Assembly (NCBI GenBank): GCA_041574955.1
Contig: JBFGNS010000023.1
Coordinates: 1-38,917, forward strand
Source of the DNA: CALZJC01 sp041574955
GTDB lineage: Bacteria > Acidobacteriota > Thermoanaerobaculia > Multivoradales > JAHEKO01
Length of the DNA stretch: 38,917 nt
Direction of reading: 5' to 3'
The position numbers and the translations under genes are program-made. The notes under the pieces were generated by a model. The model was not told the DNA's origin. It saw only the letters and a program-made list of their open reading frames with translations, and made no database searches. Shown here piece after piece: positions 27,901 through 38,311 of this stretch (position 1 is the stretch's first letter; every line of letters begins with the position of its first letter).

Positions 27901-28029
27901 CTGGCGGTGGAGGCGATCGGCGACTGGTTCAAGCGGCTGTGGCGGCTGTCGGCAGGCGGAGGCGAGCCGCGCCCGGCGCCAGCAGCGATCATCGAGCAGC
28001 CGTCGCGGATCGGCGGTGGCTTGCCCTGA
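24916..28029 (+). CDS. RND efflux permease, second of a tandem pair
   Basis: The 1037-aa RND permease starts at ATG 24916, overlapping the preceding stop by one base. TM4 reads MLAVGMLVDNAVVVLESI with Asp399, and the C-terminal half has GFLILMGIVVNNGIVLLDHVN. The N-terminus (LPRLAVERPITTAMVLISVLVVGG) is the typical first helix. It differs in sequence from its neighbour throughout, so the pair is not a recent duplication and could form a hetero-trimer like MdtB/MdtC. It is convergent with the kinase gene, 48 bp away. Confidence 0.93.
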   Translation: MRLPRLAVERPITTAMVLISVLVVGGIAMVRLPLAYLPEVDAPFIGIEVPYPNSNPAQVEKEIAKPVEEVLATLPGVKTLNANANADRAEFFLEFDWGYELDVVRMQVSEKMDQIKPDLPAGIGEVVIFSFNTSDIPVVEARISAQGVDLSESYELIEARILNRIRRVPGVARVTLDGVAPREVRIDLVLDRIREHGVDVGALIGRLRGASSNLVLGQVEDGGLRFTARALGEFASLDEIAELPVGVNGLRLGDLAEVSYEEPPYPHGRHLDGSFAIGLSVFKESTANTVEVVRSVMRVIQEDIDADPLLKGVKLFVWEDQAEEIVGGLRGLLMAGTIGAVLAVLSLYYFLRRFDSTLIVSLSIPFSILAACGLLYFLGKSLNVLSMMGLMLAVGMLVDNAVVVLESIDRTHRSEPDRKRSALTGARQVSTAVAASTLTTLIVFLPLIVGARTGLTTWLKEIGITIAIALACSLFSSLTLIPLMSAHFLGRRRSRQVGSFARLEEGYVKTLRWTLGHPLKTTGLLALFIVLGVLPIPLGWVESAIFSGTVNERLYLEYEFDDFTFKSEAERAVDRVEAYLEANRERFLIRSIYSFFSENQAGTTLVLTRKNLTDDEIKELRKEVREGLPEIAGVRLLFEDDADQGGGTTSFAVKLFGQDTGVLESFADEALRRIETLDGVQDVRTSLRDAQREIQVRIDRGKAERAGLAAQDLADVFSFTLGSMRLPRFNAGEREVETWLALRLEDRENLEDLKRLTVGSGPSGRPVLLGDVASFEIVRRPRAIRREDRKVRVAVRGSYEGDDWNATQQEIAGLMDAFDLPAGYSWSWGDRIVEQQDQSQQMAVNFLLALVLVYLVMASLFESLSQPFAILFAILFAFPGAIWALAITGTPLNLMAQIGFLILMGIVVNNGIVLLDHVNRLRRRGLSKHDAILEAGRERLRPVLMTAATTIIGLVPLAVRGPATSGIFYFPLARSVMGGLMSSAVVTLVALPLVSLAVEAIGDWFKRLWRLSAGGGEPRPAPAAIIEQPSRIGGGLP

Positions 28030-28034
28030 GCGAC

Positions 28035-28070
28035 CTCTCGAACGCCGGCGCGCCGGAAGTCCGCCGAGAG
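28035..28070. terminator. Possible hairpin between convergent RND and kinase genes
   Basis: CTCTCG (28035-28040) pairs with CGAGAG (28065-28070) around an inner palindrome CCGGCGCGCCGG (28045-28056). No T-run follows on either side, so it is at best a weak or Rho-assisted terminator. Confidence 0.3.
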
Positions 28071-28077
28071 CTGCTGG

Positions 28078-30696
28078 CTAGCCGCCCAGGTTCTCGACCA
28101 GGATGAGGTCGGCGCCGCGGGCGTCGTTCTGCGCGTATACGAGCCATCGACCGTCCGGCGAGACGGACAGACGGCCTTGGCGCGTGCCGGCCAGTCGAGC
28201 GAAGATGGCCGATGCTCCGGTTCGAGGATCGAGCCGCTCGACCTCCGTCGTGCCGTTGCCGACGCGTACCGCGTAGAACAGCTCTCCCCGCCACAGAGCG
28301 AAGCCGCGACGGGAGAGGCCTTCCCGCTCGACCAGGAGCGTCTCGCGGCCGCCGGCCAGCGCTCTGCGCCAGATTCCGGCGGGCGGTCCGGCCCGCAGAA
28401 GGTAGACGTAACGGTGATCGTCGGATACCAGCGGCAGCATCCCGCCTCCCTCGGTGACCTGCTGCGGTGTTCCGCCGCCGGCGGGCACTCGCCAGATCTG
28501 GTTGGCGCCGGTGCGTGCCGAGTAGAAGTAGATCCACCGCCCGTCGGCCGACCAGTCGCAGGCATGAGCGGAGGCGGCGTCCCAGGTCAGCTGGCGCGGG
28601 AATCCGCCGTCGACCTGGCCCACGAAGAGATGGTACTGATCGCCGACCTGTTGGCTGAAGGCCAGCTGCCGCCCGTCCGGCGACCAGCAGGGCCAGTTCG
28701 CCCTGGCCGGCGTGGCGTACGGTGAGCACGCGTCGCCGTCGGCGTGACAGATCCAGATCTGGAAATCCCCGGAGCGGTTCGAGACCAGGGCGATGCGCTC
28801 GCCGTCGGGCGAGTAGCGCGGCGCCCAGTCGTCACGTGTCGAGGCAATCAGGCTACGCGGCGCCTGCGGCAAAGCTGCCGCGGGACCGGCGATGCGCCAG
28901 ACGTTGGCGTCGGTGAGGTCCTGCGAGAAGACCAGCCGGTCACCGCTCGCCGCGACAGTCAGGTCGCCGGCTTCCTGGCCGAAACCCAGCTGTGTGACCT
29001 TGCCGGCGAGCGAGCTTCGCCACAGGCCGGTGGCGCCCTGCCAGGGCGTGGAAAACAGCAGGGCCGAGGCGTCCGGCATCCAGTCCATTCCCTGGATCCA
29101 GCCGCTTTGCTCCACGATGAGTCGTGGCTCGCCGGCCGGCAGAGGCTGCAGGTAGATCTCGCTTCTGGGCGCCTCGTACCAGCGGACGTAGGCGAGGCTG
29201 AGGCCGTCCGGCGCGAAGACCGGCAGCCTGTCGCTGACAACGCCTTGCCGGTGCGGCGGAGCGGCCACCTCTGCGGTTTCACCGCTGTCCGTAGAGAGCA
29301 GGAGGATCCTACCCGAGTCGAGAGCGTGGCGGCGCTCCACGAAGGCCAACTGCGCGCCACCGGGCGACCAGTCCAGGTAGGCGATCGAGGACTCGGGAGT
29401 CGACCAGAGGACACGCTCCTTGCCGCCCAACGCTGGGATCGAGACAACCTGGCCACCGCCCCCGTTCGCTCTCCGCACGAACGCGATCTGGTCGCCCCGC
29501 GGCGACCAAGCCGGGTAGCCGATCCGACCCGACTCACGGGTCAGCTGCAGCGGCTCGTCCGCCCCGAGCAGCATGACGTAGAGGTCGAACCCCGAGCCCC
29601 GTCCGCGATCCCACAAGAAGGCGATCTGATCGCCGCGCGGCGACAGCGCCGGCTGCGTTTCGGAGCCCGACCAGGAAGTCAGCGGCAGAGCACGCAGAGC
29701 CGGTGTCGGGGGTGCCGCCCGCCAGCGGTAGAGGAAGCTGGCGAGCACGCCGGCGGCCAGCAGCGCGACAGCGGTCAGCAAGAGGGTCCGGCCTCTCCGA
29801 CCGCGGTCGAACCGCGAGACCGGCGCGACGTCGCCGGACTCGGACTCTCGTCGCAGGCCGGCGAGGTCGTTTCGCATGTCCAAGACCGACTGGTACCGGT
29901 GCGGGGGGTCCTTCTCGAGGCCCCGGGCGATGATCCTGCCCAAATGGCGCGGCAGGTCGGGCCGTAGCGCCGTCACCGGTGGCGGCTCGACGGCGAGGAT
30001 CGCAGCCCGCAGCTCGACCTGGCTCGAGCCTTCGAACGGGCGGCGACCGGTCGCCATCTCGTACAGCACGATGGCCAGTGAGAAGATGTCGGAGCGGTGG
30101 TCGACAGCCCCGCCGGCGGCCTGCTCGGGGGACATGTACGCGGCGGTGCCCGGCGCCTGCCCGGCGCGGGTCAGCGGGGTGGTAGACGTCGACGTCCGGC
30201 TGCTTGCCGGAGCGCGCGGCTCGTCCTCTAGCAGCTTGGCCAGGCCGAAATCGAGCACCGCCACCTGGCCGTCGTCGCCCAGCATGATGTTGGCAGGCTT
30301 GAGGTCGCGGTGGACTATGCCCTTGGCGTGCGCCGCGGCGACCGCGTCGGCCACCGGAACGGCAATGTCGAAGAACGCTTCGAGCGGCAGCCCTTGCCGC
30401 GGGATCCGCCGCGACAGCGGCCGGCCCGATACGAGCTGCATGGTGATGAAGTGCAGGCCGTCCGCCTCCTCGATCGAGAACACGGTGACGATGTTCGGAT
30501 GGTCCAAGGCGGCCACCAGCGTCGCTTCGCGCTTGAACCGCTCGAGCCGCTCTCGGCGCGCGGCCAGCTCGGCTGGCAGCAGCTTGAGGGCGACACGGCG
30601 TTGCAGCCGTAAGTCGTGGGCCAGATAGACCTCACCCATCCCGCCTGCGCCCAGCTTGTCGAGGATCCGGTAGTGCGAGATCGTGCGGCCGATCAT
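28078..30696 (-). CDS. Membrane Ser/Thr protein kinase with extracytoplasmic TolB/PD40-like propeller
   Basis: ATG at 30696 (MIGRTISHYRILDKLGAGGM) gives 872 aa. The Hanks-type kinase is complete: Gly loop LGAGGMGEVYLAHD, Lys38 in VALKLLP, Asp131 in HRDLKPAN, Asp149 in DFGLAKL and YMSPEQ in the activation segment. A juxtamembrane linker leads to one helix (TLLLTAVALLAAGVLASFLYRW, about residues 300-325). About ten PD40/WD40-like repeats (SPRGDQIAFLWDRG, SPDGRQLAFSQQ, SPDGRWLVYAQND) then form a beta-propeller outside the membrane. The propeller probably binds a ligand and controls the cytoplasmic kinase. It is divergent from the E1 gene. Architecture confidence is high; ligand and targets are unknown. 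Confidence 0.93.
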   Translation of the reverse strand: MIGRTISHYRILDKLGAGGMGEVYLAHDLRLQRRVALKLLPAELAARRERLERFKREATLVAALDHPNIVTVFSIEEADGLHFITMQLVSGRPLSRRIPRQGLPLEAFFDIAVPVADAVAAAHAKGIVHRDLKPANIMLGDDGQVAVLDFGLAKLLEDEPRAPASSRTSTSTTPLTRAGQAPGTAAYMSPEQAAGGAVDHRSDIFSLAIVLYEMATGRRPFEGSSQVELRAAILAVEPPPVTALRPDLPRHLGRIIARGLEKDPPHRYQSVLDMRNDLAGLRRESESGDVAPVSRFDRGRRGRTLLLTAVALLAAGVLASFLYRWRAAPPTPALRALPLTSWSGSETQPALSPRGDQIAFLWDRGRGSGFDLYVMLLGADEPLQLTRESGRIGYPAWSPRGDQIAFVRRANGGGGQVVSIPALGGKERVLWSTPESSIAYLDWSPGGAQLAFVERRHALDSGRILLLSTDSGETAEVAAPPHRQGVVSDRLPVFAPDGLSLAYVRWYEAPRSEIYLQPLPAGEPRLIVEQSGWIQGMDWMPDASALLFSTPWQGATGLWRSSLAGKVTQLGFGQEAGDLTVAASGDRLVFSQDLTDANVWRIAGPAAALPQAPRSLIASTRDDWAPRYSPDGERIALVSNRSGDFQIWICHADGDACSPYATPARANWPCWSPDGRQLAFSQQVGDQYHLFVGQVDGGFPRQLTWDAASAHACDWSADGRWIYFYSARTGANQIWRVPAGGGTPQQVTEGGGMLPLVSDDHRYVYLLRAGPPAGIWRRALAGGRETLLVEREGLSRRGFALWRGELFYAVRVGNGTTEVERLDPRTGASAIFARLAGTRQGRLSVSPDGRWLVYAQNDARGADLILVENLGG

Positions 30697-30777
30697 CGTC
30701 GGGCCTGTACTCCTCGCGGGGAGGGGGCTGCACGACGATTCTAGCCCGGCGCGATGGGGCCGGGTCGCGGCCGCCGG

Positions 30778-30783
30778 TATACT
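30778..30783 (+). promoter_or_regulatory. Candidate -10 element for a leaderless E1 transcript
   Basis: TATACT ends nine bases before ATG 30793. Transcription would then start at or next to the start codon. No Shine-Dalgarno and no clear -35 hexamer are visible, which fits a leaderless or very short-leader mRNA. Confidence 0.4.
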
Positions 30784-30792
30784 CCCAGGCTC

Positions 30793-33171
<2,379 letters not shown>

Positions 33172-33183
33172 CCGGCGGCGGCG

Positions 33184-34143
33184 TCAGTCGAGCGTGAAGC
33201 GGAAGCTCTCGAGCCGCTGACCGCCGCGGTCGTACAGCTCGATGGCGTACACGCCGGCGGCCAGTGACGCCGTCGGCAGGCTGAGCGTGAAGCCGCCGTC
33301 GGGGTCGCGACGCACCCCGTCCAGGTCGTGGATCCGGCGGCCGGCGGCGTCGCGCACCGCCAGTCGCGCCGCCGGCGCGCCGTCCGGCAGCTCGCTGTTG
33401 AGGATCAGCGTCACCGCCCCCCGGTCGGCCGGCACGGCGGCGGCCGCGGCGCCCGGCCCGCGCAGCACCGAGCCCTCGGGCCACAGATCGGCGATGGCCA
33501 CGTTGAGCCGCGGCCGCGAGAGCTCCTGCAGCTGGCGCTCGAGCTCGGCGACCTGCCGCTCGCCGGCGGCCACACGCTCGGCCAGCTCGGCGCTGGTGGC
33601 GGCGAGCGACTCGAGGCGCTCGCCGACGGGCGCCGCCGGCGCTGCGGCGGCCTGCATACGGGCGATCTCGCCCTCGAGCTCGTCGACTCGCTGGCGGGCG
33701 GCCACCTGCCCCGCGCCGGCGTCGAGACGCCGGCTTCCCAACCAGCCGCTGATCCCGACCACGGCGACGATGGTCGCCGCCACTGCGGCCAGCCGCCAGC
33801 GCGCGGCGATCCGGAGGCCGTCGGGCCGGGACCGGGGCTGGTCGGCGAGGATCCGGTGGCGGCTGTCGTGGATCAGGGCCAGCTCGTGGGCGCAGCTGGT
33901 GCAGCCGTCCAGGTGGGCTTCGATCAGGTCGCCGCCGTTGCGGCGGTCTCCGCTGGCGTAGCCGACGAGCTGGCGGCTGGTGGGGTGGCCGCCGAACAGC
34001 AGCCACCCTTCCCGGCTCTCGGCCAGCTCGCCCCGGCAGCGGGGGCAGCTCTCCAGGTGGGCCTCGACGGCCGCCTGTTCGGCGGCCGTGAGGGACCCGT
34101 TGAGGTGCCAGGGCAGCAGCTCGGTCGCGGTGTCACAGTCCAA
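33184..34143 (-). CDS. Zinc-finger anti-sigma factor, membrane-anchored
   Basis: TTG 34143, ten bases after GGGAGG, starts a 319-aa protein (LDCDTATELLPWHLNGSL). Two zf-HC2-like motifs, HLESCPRC and HLDGCTSC, lie about 47 residues apart, where one is usual. One membrane helix (LAAVAATIVAVVGISGWLG, near residue 120) is followed by a coiled-coil segment (RVDELEGEIARMQ ... RQVAELERQLQEL) and a C-terminal beta domain with LPTASLAAGVYAIELYDRGG. It should hold the sigma factor at the membrane and release it on an envelope signal sensed by the outer part. It lies 48 bp downstream of the sigma gene on the same strand. Confidence 0.85.
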   Translation of the reverse strand: MDCDTATELLPWHLNGSLTAAEQAAVEAHLESCPRCRGELAESREGWLLFGGHPTSRQLVGYASGDRRNGGDLIEAHLDGCTSCAHELALIHDSRHRILADQPRSRPDGLRIAARWRLAAVAATIVAVVGISGWLGSRRLDAGAGQVAARQRVDELEGEIARMQAAAAPAAPVGERLESLAATSAELAERVAAGERQVAELERQLQELSRPRLNVAIADLWPEGSVLRGPGAAAAAVPADRGAVTLILNSELPDGAPAARLAVRDAAGRRIHDLDGVRRDPDGGFTLSLPTASLAAGVYAIELYDRGGQRLESFRFTLD

Positions 34144-34191
34144 GGATGCAGTTCCTCCCTCGTGCTCTTAGGCGCCCGTGAGCCGTTTTCG

Positions 34192-34752
34192 CTACACCTC
34201 CGCCGAGGCCAGAAGCTGGCGGCGCAGCTCGACGGCGCGCTTGCGACAGCGCATCACCCGCACCCTGAGGGTCCCCTCCGCCACCCCCAGCTCGGCGCTC
34301 ATCTCGCGGTAGCTCTTGCCGGCCAGCACCATCGCCCACAGGAGTTGGCACTCCTCGGAGATCCGCTCCATGACCCGCCGCACCAGGTCTGCGGACTCGC
34401 TCCAGCGGCGCCGGTCGGCCGACTGCTCCAGCGCCAGCCGCTTGAGGCCGGGATCCTCCAGCTCGGTCTCCTGGCGGCGGCCCTGAGCCCGTATCTGGTC
34501 GAGGCACGAGTGGCTGACCACCCGCCACAGGTAGGTCCGCAGCCGCGCCCGTCCCTCGAACTGGTCGCGGCTGAGCAGCCGGTAGACCTCGAGATGGATC
34601 TCCTGCAGCGCGTCCTCCCAGCGGCTGCCCAGCCGCCGGCGGTAGGAGGCGGCCGCCTTGGCGATCCACTGCTCGAGGGTGCCGACGGCCTCGGGCTCGC
34701 CGTCGAGATAGGCGGCTATCAGCTCGCGCTCCTGGCGGTTTTCGCTCGGCAC
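34192..34752 (-). CDS. ECF-type RNA polymerase sigma factor
   Basis: GTG 34752, eight bases after GAGGGG, starts a 186-aa protein (VPSENRQERELIAAYLDGEP); a TTG at 34806 is the alternative. Region 2 covers about residues 10-90 (WEDALQEIHLEVYRLL, RLRTYLWRVVSHSCLDQIRAQGRR). Region 4 is C-terminal with a helix-turn-helix (SYREMSAELGVAEGTLRVRV). No extra C-terminal domain is present. Adjacent zinc-finger anti-sigma and divergent TPR-CHAT genes suggest an envelope-stress regulon. The minus-strand hexamer TTGACT (34806-34811) could be its -35 box. Confidence 0.9.
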   Translation of the reverse strand: MPSENRQERELIAAYLDGEPEAVGTLEQWIAKAAASYRRRLGSRWEDALQEIHLEVYRLLSRDQFEGRARLRTYLWRVVSHSCLDQIRAQGRRQETELEDPGLKRLALEQSADRRRWSESADLVRRVMERISEECQLLWAMVLAGKSYREMSAELGVAEGTLRVRVMRCRKRAVELRRQLLASAEV

Positions 34753-34822
34753 GGTGCGGACCCCTCGGCGGAAGGCCGCCCAATGGTGTCGTGGCCTCTC
34801 AGCCAAGTCAATCGACAGCCGC

Positions 34823-34828
34823 TACAAT
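34823..34828 (+). promoter_or_regulatory. Possible -10 element for the TPR-CHAT gene
   Basis: TACAAT matches five of six bases of the -10 consensus and lies 53 bp before the preferred GTG start. No convincing -35 is found at 16-18 bp upstream, so it may depend on an alternative sigma factor or be chance. Confidence 0.3.
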
Positions 34829-34866
34829 GGACGCATCGTTCTCGTTCGCGAGCCCGAGCAGGAGTC

Positions 34867-34871
34867 AGGAG
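34867..34871 (+). promoter_or_regulatory. Shine-Dalgarno that selects the GTG start of the TPR-CHAT gene
   Basis: AGGAG lies nine bases before GTG 34881. The earlier candidate starts (GTG 34791 and ATG 34827) lack such a site, and the second overlaps the candidate -10 box. Confidence 0.6.
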
Positions 34872-34880
34872 TCGTCCTTC

Positions 34881-37800
34881 GTGCCGACCAGCCCGAGCCT
34901 CCATCGCCCGATTCGGCCGCTCGCCGGAGCCCTGGCGGCGGCTCTCCTGCTGCTGGCTGCGGCGGGCTCGCCGACGCCCCTCGCCGAGACCCCGCCGTTG
35001 GGCCTGCTGCTCGGCGTGCCGGCGACGGGCTCACTGGCGGCAGGCGGCCAGGCCGAGTTCCGGCTGCGCCTCGACGGGCCGGCCTTCGTGCGGCTGGTTC
35101 TCGAGTCGCGGGGCGGCGAGATCGTCCCGACCCTGACCGACGCCGCCGGACGCGCGGTGGCGACGGCGCAGCCGCCAGCGGGTGGCATCGACTGGCTGGC
35201 GCTGGCCGCGGTGACCGGTGAGGCCGGCGACTTCGGCGTCCGGCTCGCGGCTCCGTCCGCCGCCGGCAGCTACCGTCTGACCCTGACCGAGGCGAGGCCG
35301 CGACGCCCGGACGACGACCAACGGCTGGCCGCCGAGGAGGCCTACCGCCGCGGCTACTGGCTGCTCGGTCGCTCGGACGAGCCGTCGCGGCGGCAGGGGC
35401 TGGCCGAGCTCGGGCGCGCCGCCGAGCTGTGGCGCCGCTGCAGCGAGAACGCCCGTCTCGCCGAAGCGCTAGAGCAGCAGGCCCAGGCGCACCTGCTGCT
35501 CGGCGAGTACTCGGTCGCCGAGCAGCCGCTCGCCGAGGCGCGCCGGCTGGCGTCGGCGCTCGACGATCCCGCGGTGCTGGCGAGGGTGCTGCGCACCGAG
35601 GGGCTGGCGCACCGCCGCCGGGGCGAGCTGGCCGCCGCGCTCGACAGCTACGAGCGGGCGCTCGCCGCTGCGCGGCGTGCCGGCGATGCAGCGCTCGAGG
35701 CCAAGCTGCTCAACCACCTGGGGGCGCTGCACCACGCGCAGGGCGACATGGTGGCGGCGCGCGACGCGTTGAGCGCGGCGCTGGCGGTGCTGGACCGGCT
35801 GGGCGACGACGGCGCGGCGATGATGGTGCTCGCCAACCTGGGAGCCATCCTGGCGCGCACCGGGCAGACCGGCGAGGCGCGGCGGCACCTCGAGCGCGGT
35901 CTGCAGCTGCTGCGGGCGCAGGGCAACCACCGCTGGGAAATGGCGGTGCTGCGCAACCTGGCCGAGCTGCACCGCCAGCGCGGCGAGATGCGTGAGGCGC
36001 TGGCGGCGCTCCACCGCACTCGCGAGCTGGCGATCGAGATGGCGGACCCCGGCAGCCAGGCCGCCGCCGAGGCCAGCCTCGGCGCCCTCTACCGGCAGCT
36101 GCGCGAGCCCGAGCGCGCCGCCCGCCACCTCGAGCGCGCGCTCGAGATCTACCGCGAGGTGGGCGCCCGCGACGGTGAGGCGGCGATCCTCAGCGAGCTC
36201 GGCTGGCACCGGTTGGCCGCGGACGATCCGCAGGGTGCGGCTTCGCTGTTCCGCATGGCGGCGGCGCTCGGGGAGGAGCTCGAGGACCGTCGCAATCAGA
36301 TGGAGGCGCTCCACGGCCAGGCGGCGGTCGAGCTGGCGGAGGGCGGGGCCGCGGGTGCCGCGGAGCTGCTGGCGCGGGTAACCGCCCACTACCGCAGCGC
36401 GGCCGACGTCCTGCCGCTGGCCGAGGCGCTACGCGATTTCGGACGCGCCGTGGCGGCGCTCGACCGGCCGCGCGAGGCGCGCCGCCCCGTCGAGGTGGCG
36501 CTGGCGCTGGCGCGCGAGCTGCACAGCCCGGAGCTCGAGGCGTCGGCGCAGGTGGGCCTGGCGCTACTGGCGCGCCGGAGCGGGGATCTGGCCGCCGCCA
36601 CCGCCGCCGCCGGCGCCGCGCTCGAGCTGCTCGAAGCGGCGCGACACGGGGTGCCGGGCCCCGAGCTGCGCGCGACGTTCCACGCTGGCAGCCAGCAGGC
36701 GTACGAGCTGTACATCGACCTGAGGATGGAGCGCGCCGCGCTGGAGCCGGAGGCCGGTCACGTCGCCGAGGCTTTCCGCGCCGCCGAGGCGTCGCGAGCC
36801 CGCAGCCTTGCGGAGCTGCTCACCGAGGCGGGCTTCGGTGTGCGTCCCGAAGTGCCGGCCGAGCGGGCGGAGGAGGGGCGCGAGCTGGCGGCGCGGCTGT
36901 CCCGTATCCAGCGCCGCCTGATCGAGGCCATGTCGATGGCGGCGCCCGACGCCGCGCGGTTGACCGAGCTGCGGACCGAGCTGGCCGAGGCCGAGGCCGA
37001 CCGCCAGCGGCTGGAGGCCGAGCTCCGCAGCCTCGATCCGCGCTACGCCAGCCTGCGCTACCGCCGGCCGATCGACGCCGAGACAGTGCGCCGCCGGCTG
37101 CCCGCGGGCACCGCGCTGCTCGAGTACGAGCTGGGCGAGTCGCGTTCGTTTCTGTTCGTGGTGACGGCGGCCGGGCTCGACGCCGTAGAGTTGCCGCCGG
37201 CCGGCGAGCTCGGGCCTGAGGTGCGACGGCTGCGCGACAGCCTGGCCACCGCCGGCCGGCGCGGCCGGGGCCGCGCCGAGCTGCTGTCGCGCCGGCTGTA
37301 CGGGCAGCTGGTAGCGCCCGCCGAGCCGCTGCTCACCGGCGTCGAGCGGCTGCTGATCGCGGCCGACCGCGAGCTGCACTACCTGCCGTTCGAGGTGCTG
37401 GTGGCGGGCGATCCGGGGCCGGATGGCGCCGTGCCCCACTTGGTGCGCCGCTGGACCGTGTCGTACGTGCCGTCGGCGACCATCGCCGCCGAGCTGGCCG
37501 AGCGCGGCCGCGAGCCGTCCGGGCAGGGGCTGGTGGCGTTCGCCGATCCCCGGCCGCGCGGCTCGGTGCCGGCGGCGGAAGCCGGCGGGCCGGTGACGCG
37601 CGGCCTGTCCGAGGGCAACCGGTGGTCTTGGCCGAGGCTGCCGTTCAGCCGTTCCGAGGTGGCGGGGATCGCCGCCCTGCTACCGCCGGGGGAGGTCCAG
37701 GTGTACCTCGGCGATGCGGCGAGCGAGGAGGCCGTCAAGTCGAGCCCGGCGGTGGCGGCCGCCCGCTGGCTGCACTTCGCGTCGCACGCCCTGGTCGACG

Positions 37801-38309
37801 AGCAGCGGCCGGCGCACTCGGGGCTGGTGCTGTCGCCGCCGGCCGAAGGCGGTGACGACGGCCTGCTGCAGGCGTGGGAGATCGCCGGGCTGCGGCTGAG
37901 CGCCGACACCGTGGTGCTGTCGGCGTGCGAGACCGGGCTCGGCCGGTGGATCCGCGGCGAGGGGCTGATCGCCCTCACCCGGCCGTTTGTGTACGCCGGG
38001 GCGCGGCGCGTGGTGGTGAGCCTGTGGCAGGTGGCGGACCGCTCGACCGGCGAGCTGATGGTGCGGTTCTACCGCCGCCTGGGCGCGGGCGAGCCGCCGG
38101 CGCGCGCTCTGCGCTCGGCCAAGCTGTCGCTGCTCGCCGAGAGCCGCTTTCGCGATCCGTTCTACTGGGCGCCGTTCGTGCTGGTCGAGGGGCTGGCGGA
38201 CGGCACCCGCGATCCGCGGCAGCCGGGTGTGCCCGGTAACGAACCGGGCCGCCCGTCGCCAGAGGGAGAGACCGCAAGGCCCGTGAACCACCCAACGGAA
38301 GGAGGCTGA
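34881..38309 (+). CDS. Secreted TPR-CHAT protease-like protein
   Basis: GTG 34881 gives 1142 aa with a signal peptide directly at the N-terminus (PLAGALAAALLLLAAAGSPTPLA). A beta domain resembling a PPC fold (about 40-140) is followed by roughly ten tetratricopeptide-like repeats to about residue 620 (for example LNHLGALHHAQGDMVAARDAL), a coiled-coil stretch, and a C-terminal CHAT domain from about 750. The clan CD caspase-like dyad is present: His969 in HFASHALVDE and Cys1016 in LSACETGLG, followed by GEGLIALTRPFVYAGARRVV and SLWQVAD. TPR and CHAT are commonly fused in bacteria. The signal peptide implies action outside the cytoplasm. Substrate is unknown. It is followed two bases later by a small membrane protein and is divergent from an ECF sigma gene. 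Confidence 0.9.
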   Translation: MPTSPSLHRPIRPLAGALAAALLLLAAAGSPTPLAETPPLGLLLGVPATGSLAAGGQAEFRLRLDGPAFVRLVLESRGGEIVPTLTDAAGRAVATAQPPAGGIDWLALAAVTGEAGDFGVRLAAPSAAGSYRLTLTEARPRRPDDDQRLAAEEAYRRGYWLLGRSDEPSRRQGLAELGRAAELWRRCSENARLAEALEQQAQAHLLLGEYSVAEQPLAEARRLASALDDPAVLARVLRTEGLAHRRRGELAAALDSYERALAAARRAGDAALEAKLLNHLGALHHAQGDMVAARDALSAALAVLDRLGDDGAAMMVLANLGAILARTGQTGEARRHLERGLQLLRAQGNHRWEMAVLRNLAELHRQRGEMREALAALHRTRELAIEMADPGSQAAAEASLGALYRQLREPERAARHLERALEIYREVGARDGEAAILSELGWHRLAADDPQGAASLFRMAAALGEELEDRRNQMEALHGQAAVELAEGGAAGAAELLARVTAHYRSAADVLPLAEALRDFGRAVAALDRPREARRPVEVALALARELHSPELEASAQVGLALLARRSGDLAAATAAAGAALELLEAARHGVPGPELRATFHAGSQQAYELYIDLRMERAALEPEAGHVAEAFRAAEASRARSLAELLTEAGFGVRPEVPAERAEEGRELAARLSRIQRRLIEAMSMAAPDAARLTELRTELAEAEADRQRLEAELRSLDPRYASLRYRRPIDAETVRRRLPAGTALLEYELGESRSFLFVVTAAGLDAVELPPAGELGPEVRRLRDSLATAGRRGRGRAELLSRRLYGQLVAPAEPLLTGVERLLIAADRELHYLPFEVLVAGDPGPDGAVPHLVRRWTVSYVPSATIAAELAERGREPSGQGLVAFADPRPRGSVPAAEAGGPVTRGLSEGNRWSWPRLPFSRSEVAGIAALLPPGEVQVYLGDAASEEAVKSSPAVAAARWLHFASHALVDEQRPAHSGLVLSPPAEGGDDGLLQAWEIAGLRLSADTVVLSACETGLGRWIRGEGLIALTRPFVYAGARRVVVSLWQVADRSTGELMVRFYRRLGAGEPPARALRSAKLSLLAESRFRDPFYWAPFVLVEGLADGTRDPRQPGVPGNEPGRPSPEGETARPVNHPTEGG

Positions 38310-38311
38310 CG

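Noticed and set aside
24849..28106. Alternative plus-strand frame of about 1085 codons over the second permease
   Set aside because: It overlaps the permease in another frame and encodes an Arg/Gly-rich sequence without membrane helices.
34791..34880. Upstream starts GTG 34791 or ATG 34827 for the TPR-CHAT gene
   Set aside because: They lack a Shine-Dalgarno, push the signal peptide inward and overlap the candidate -10 box; GTG 34881 has AGGAG at good spacing.
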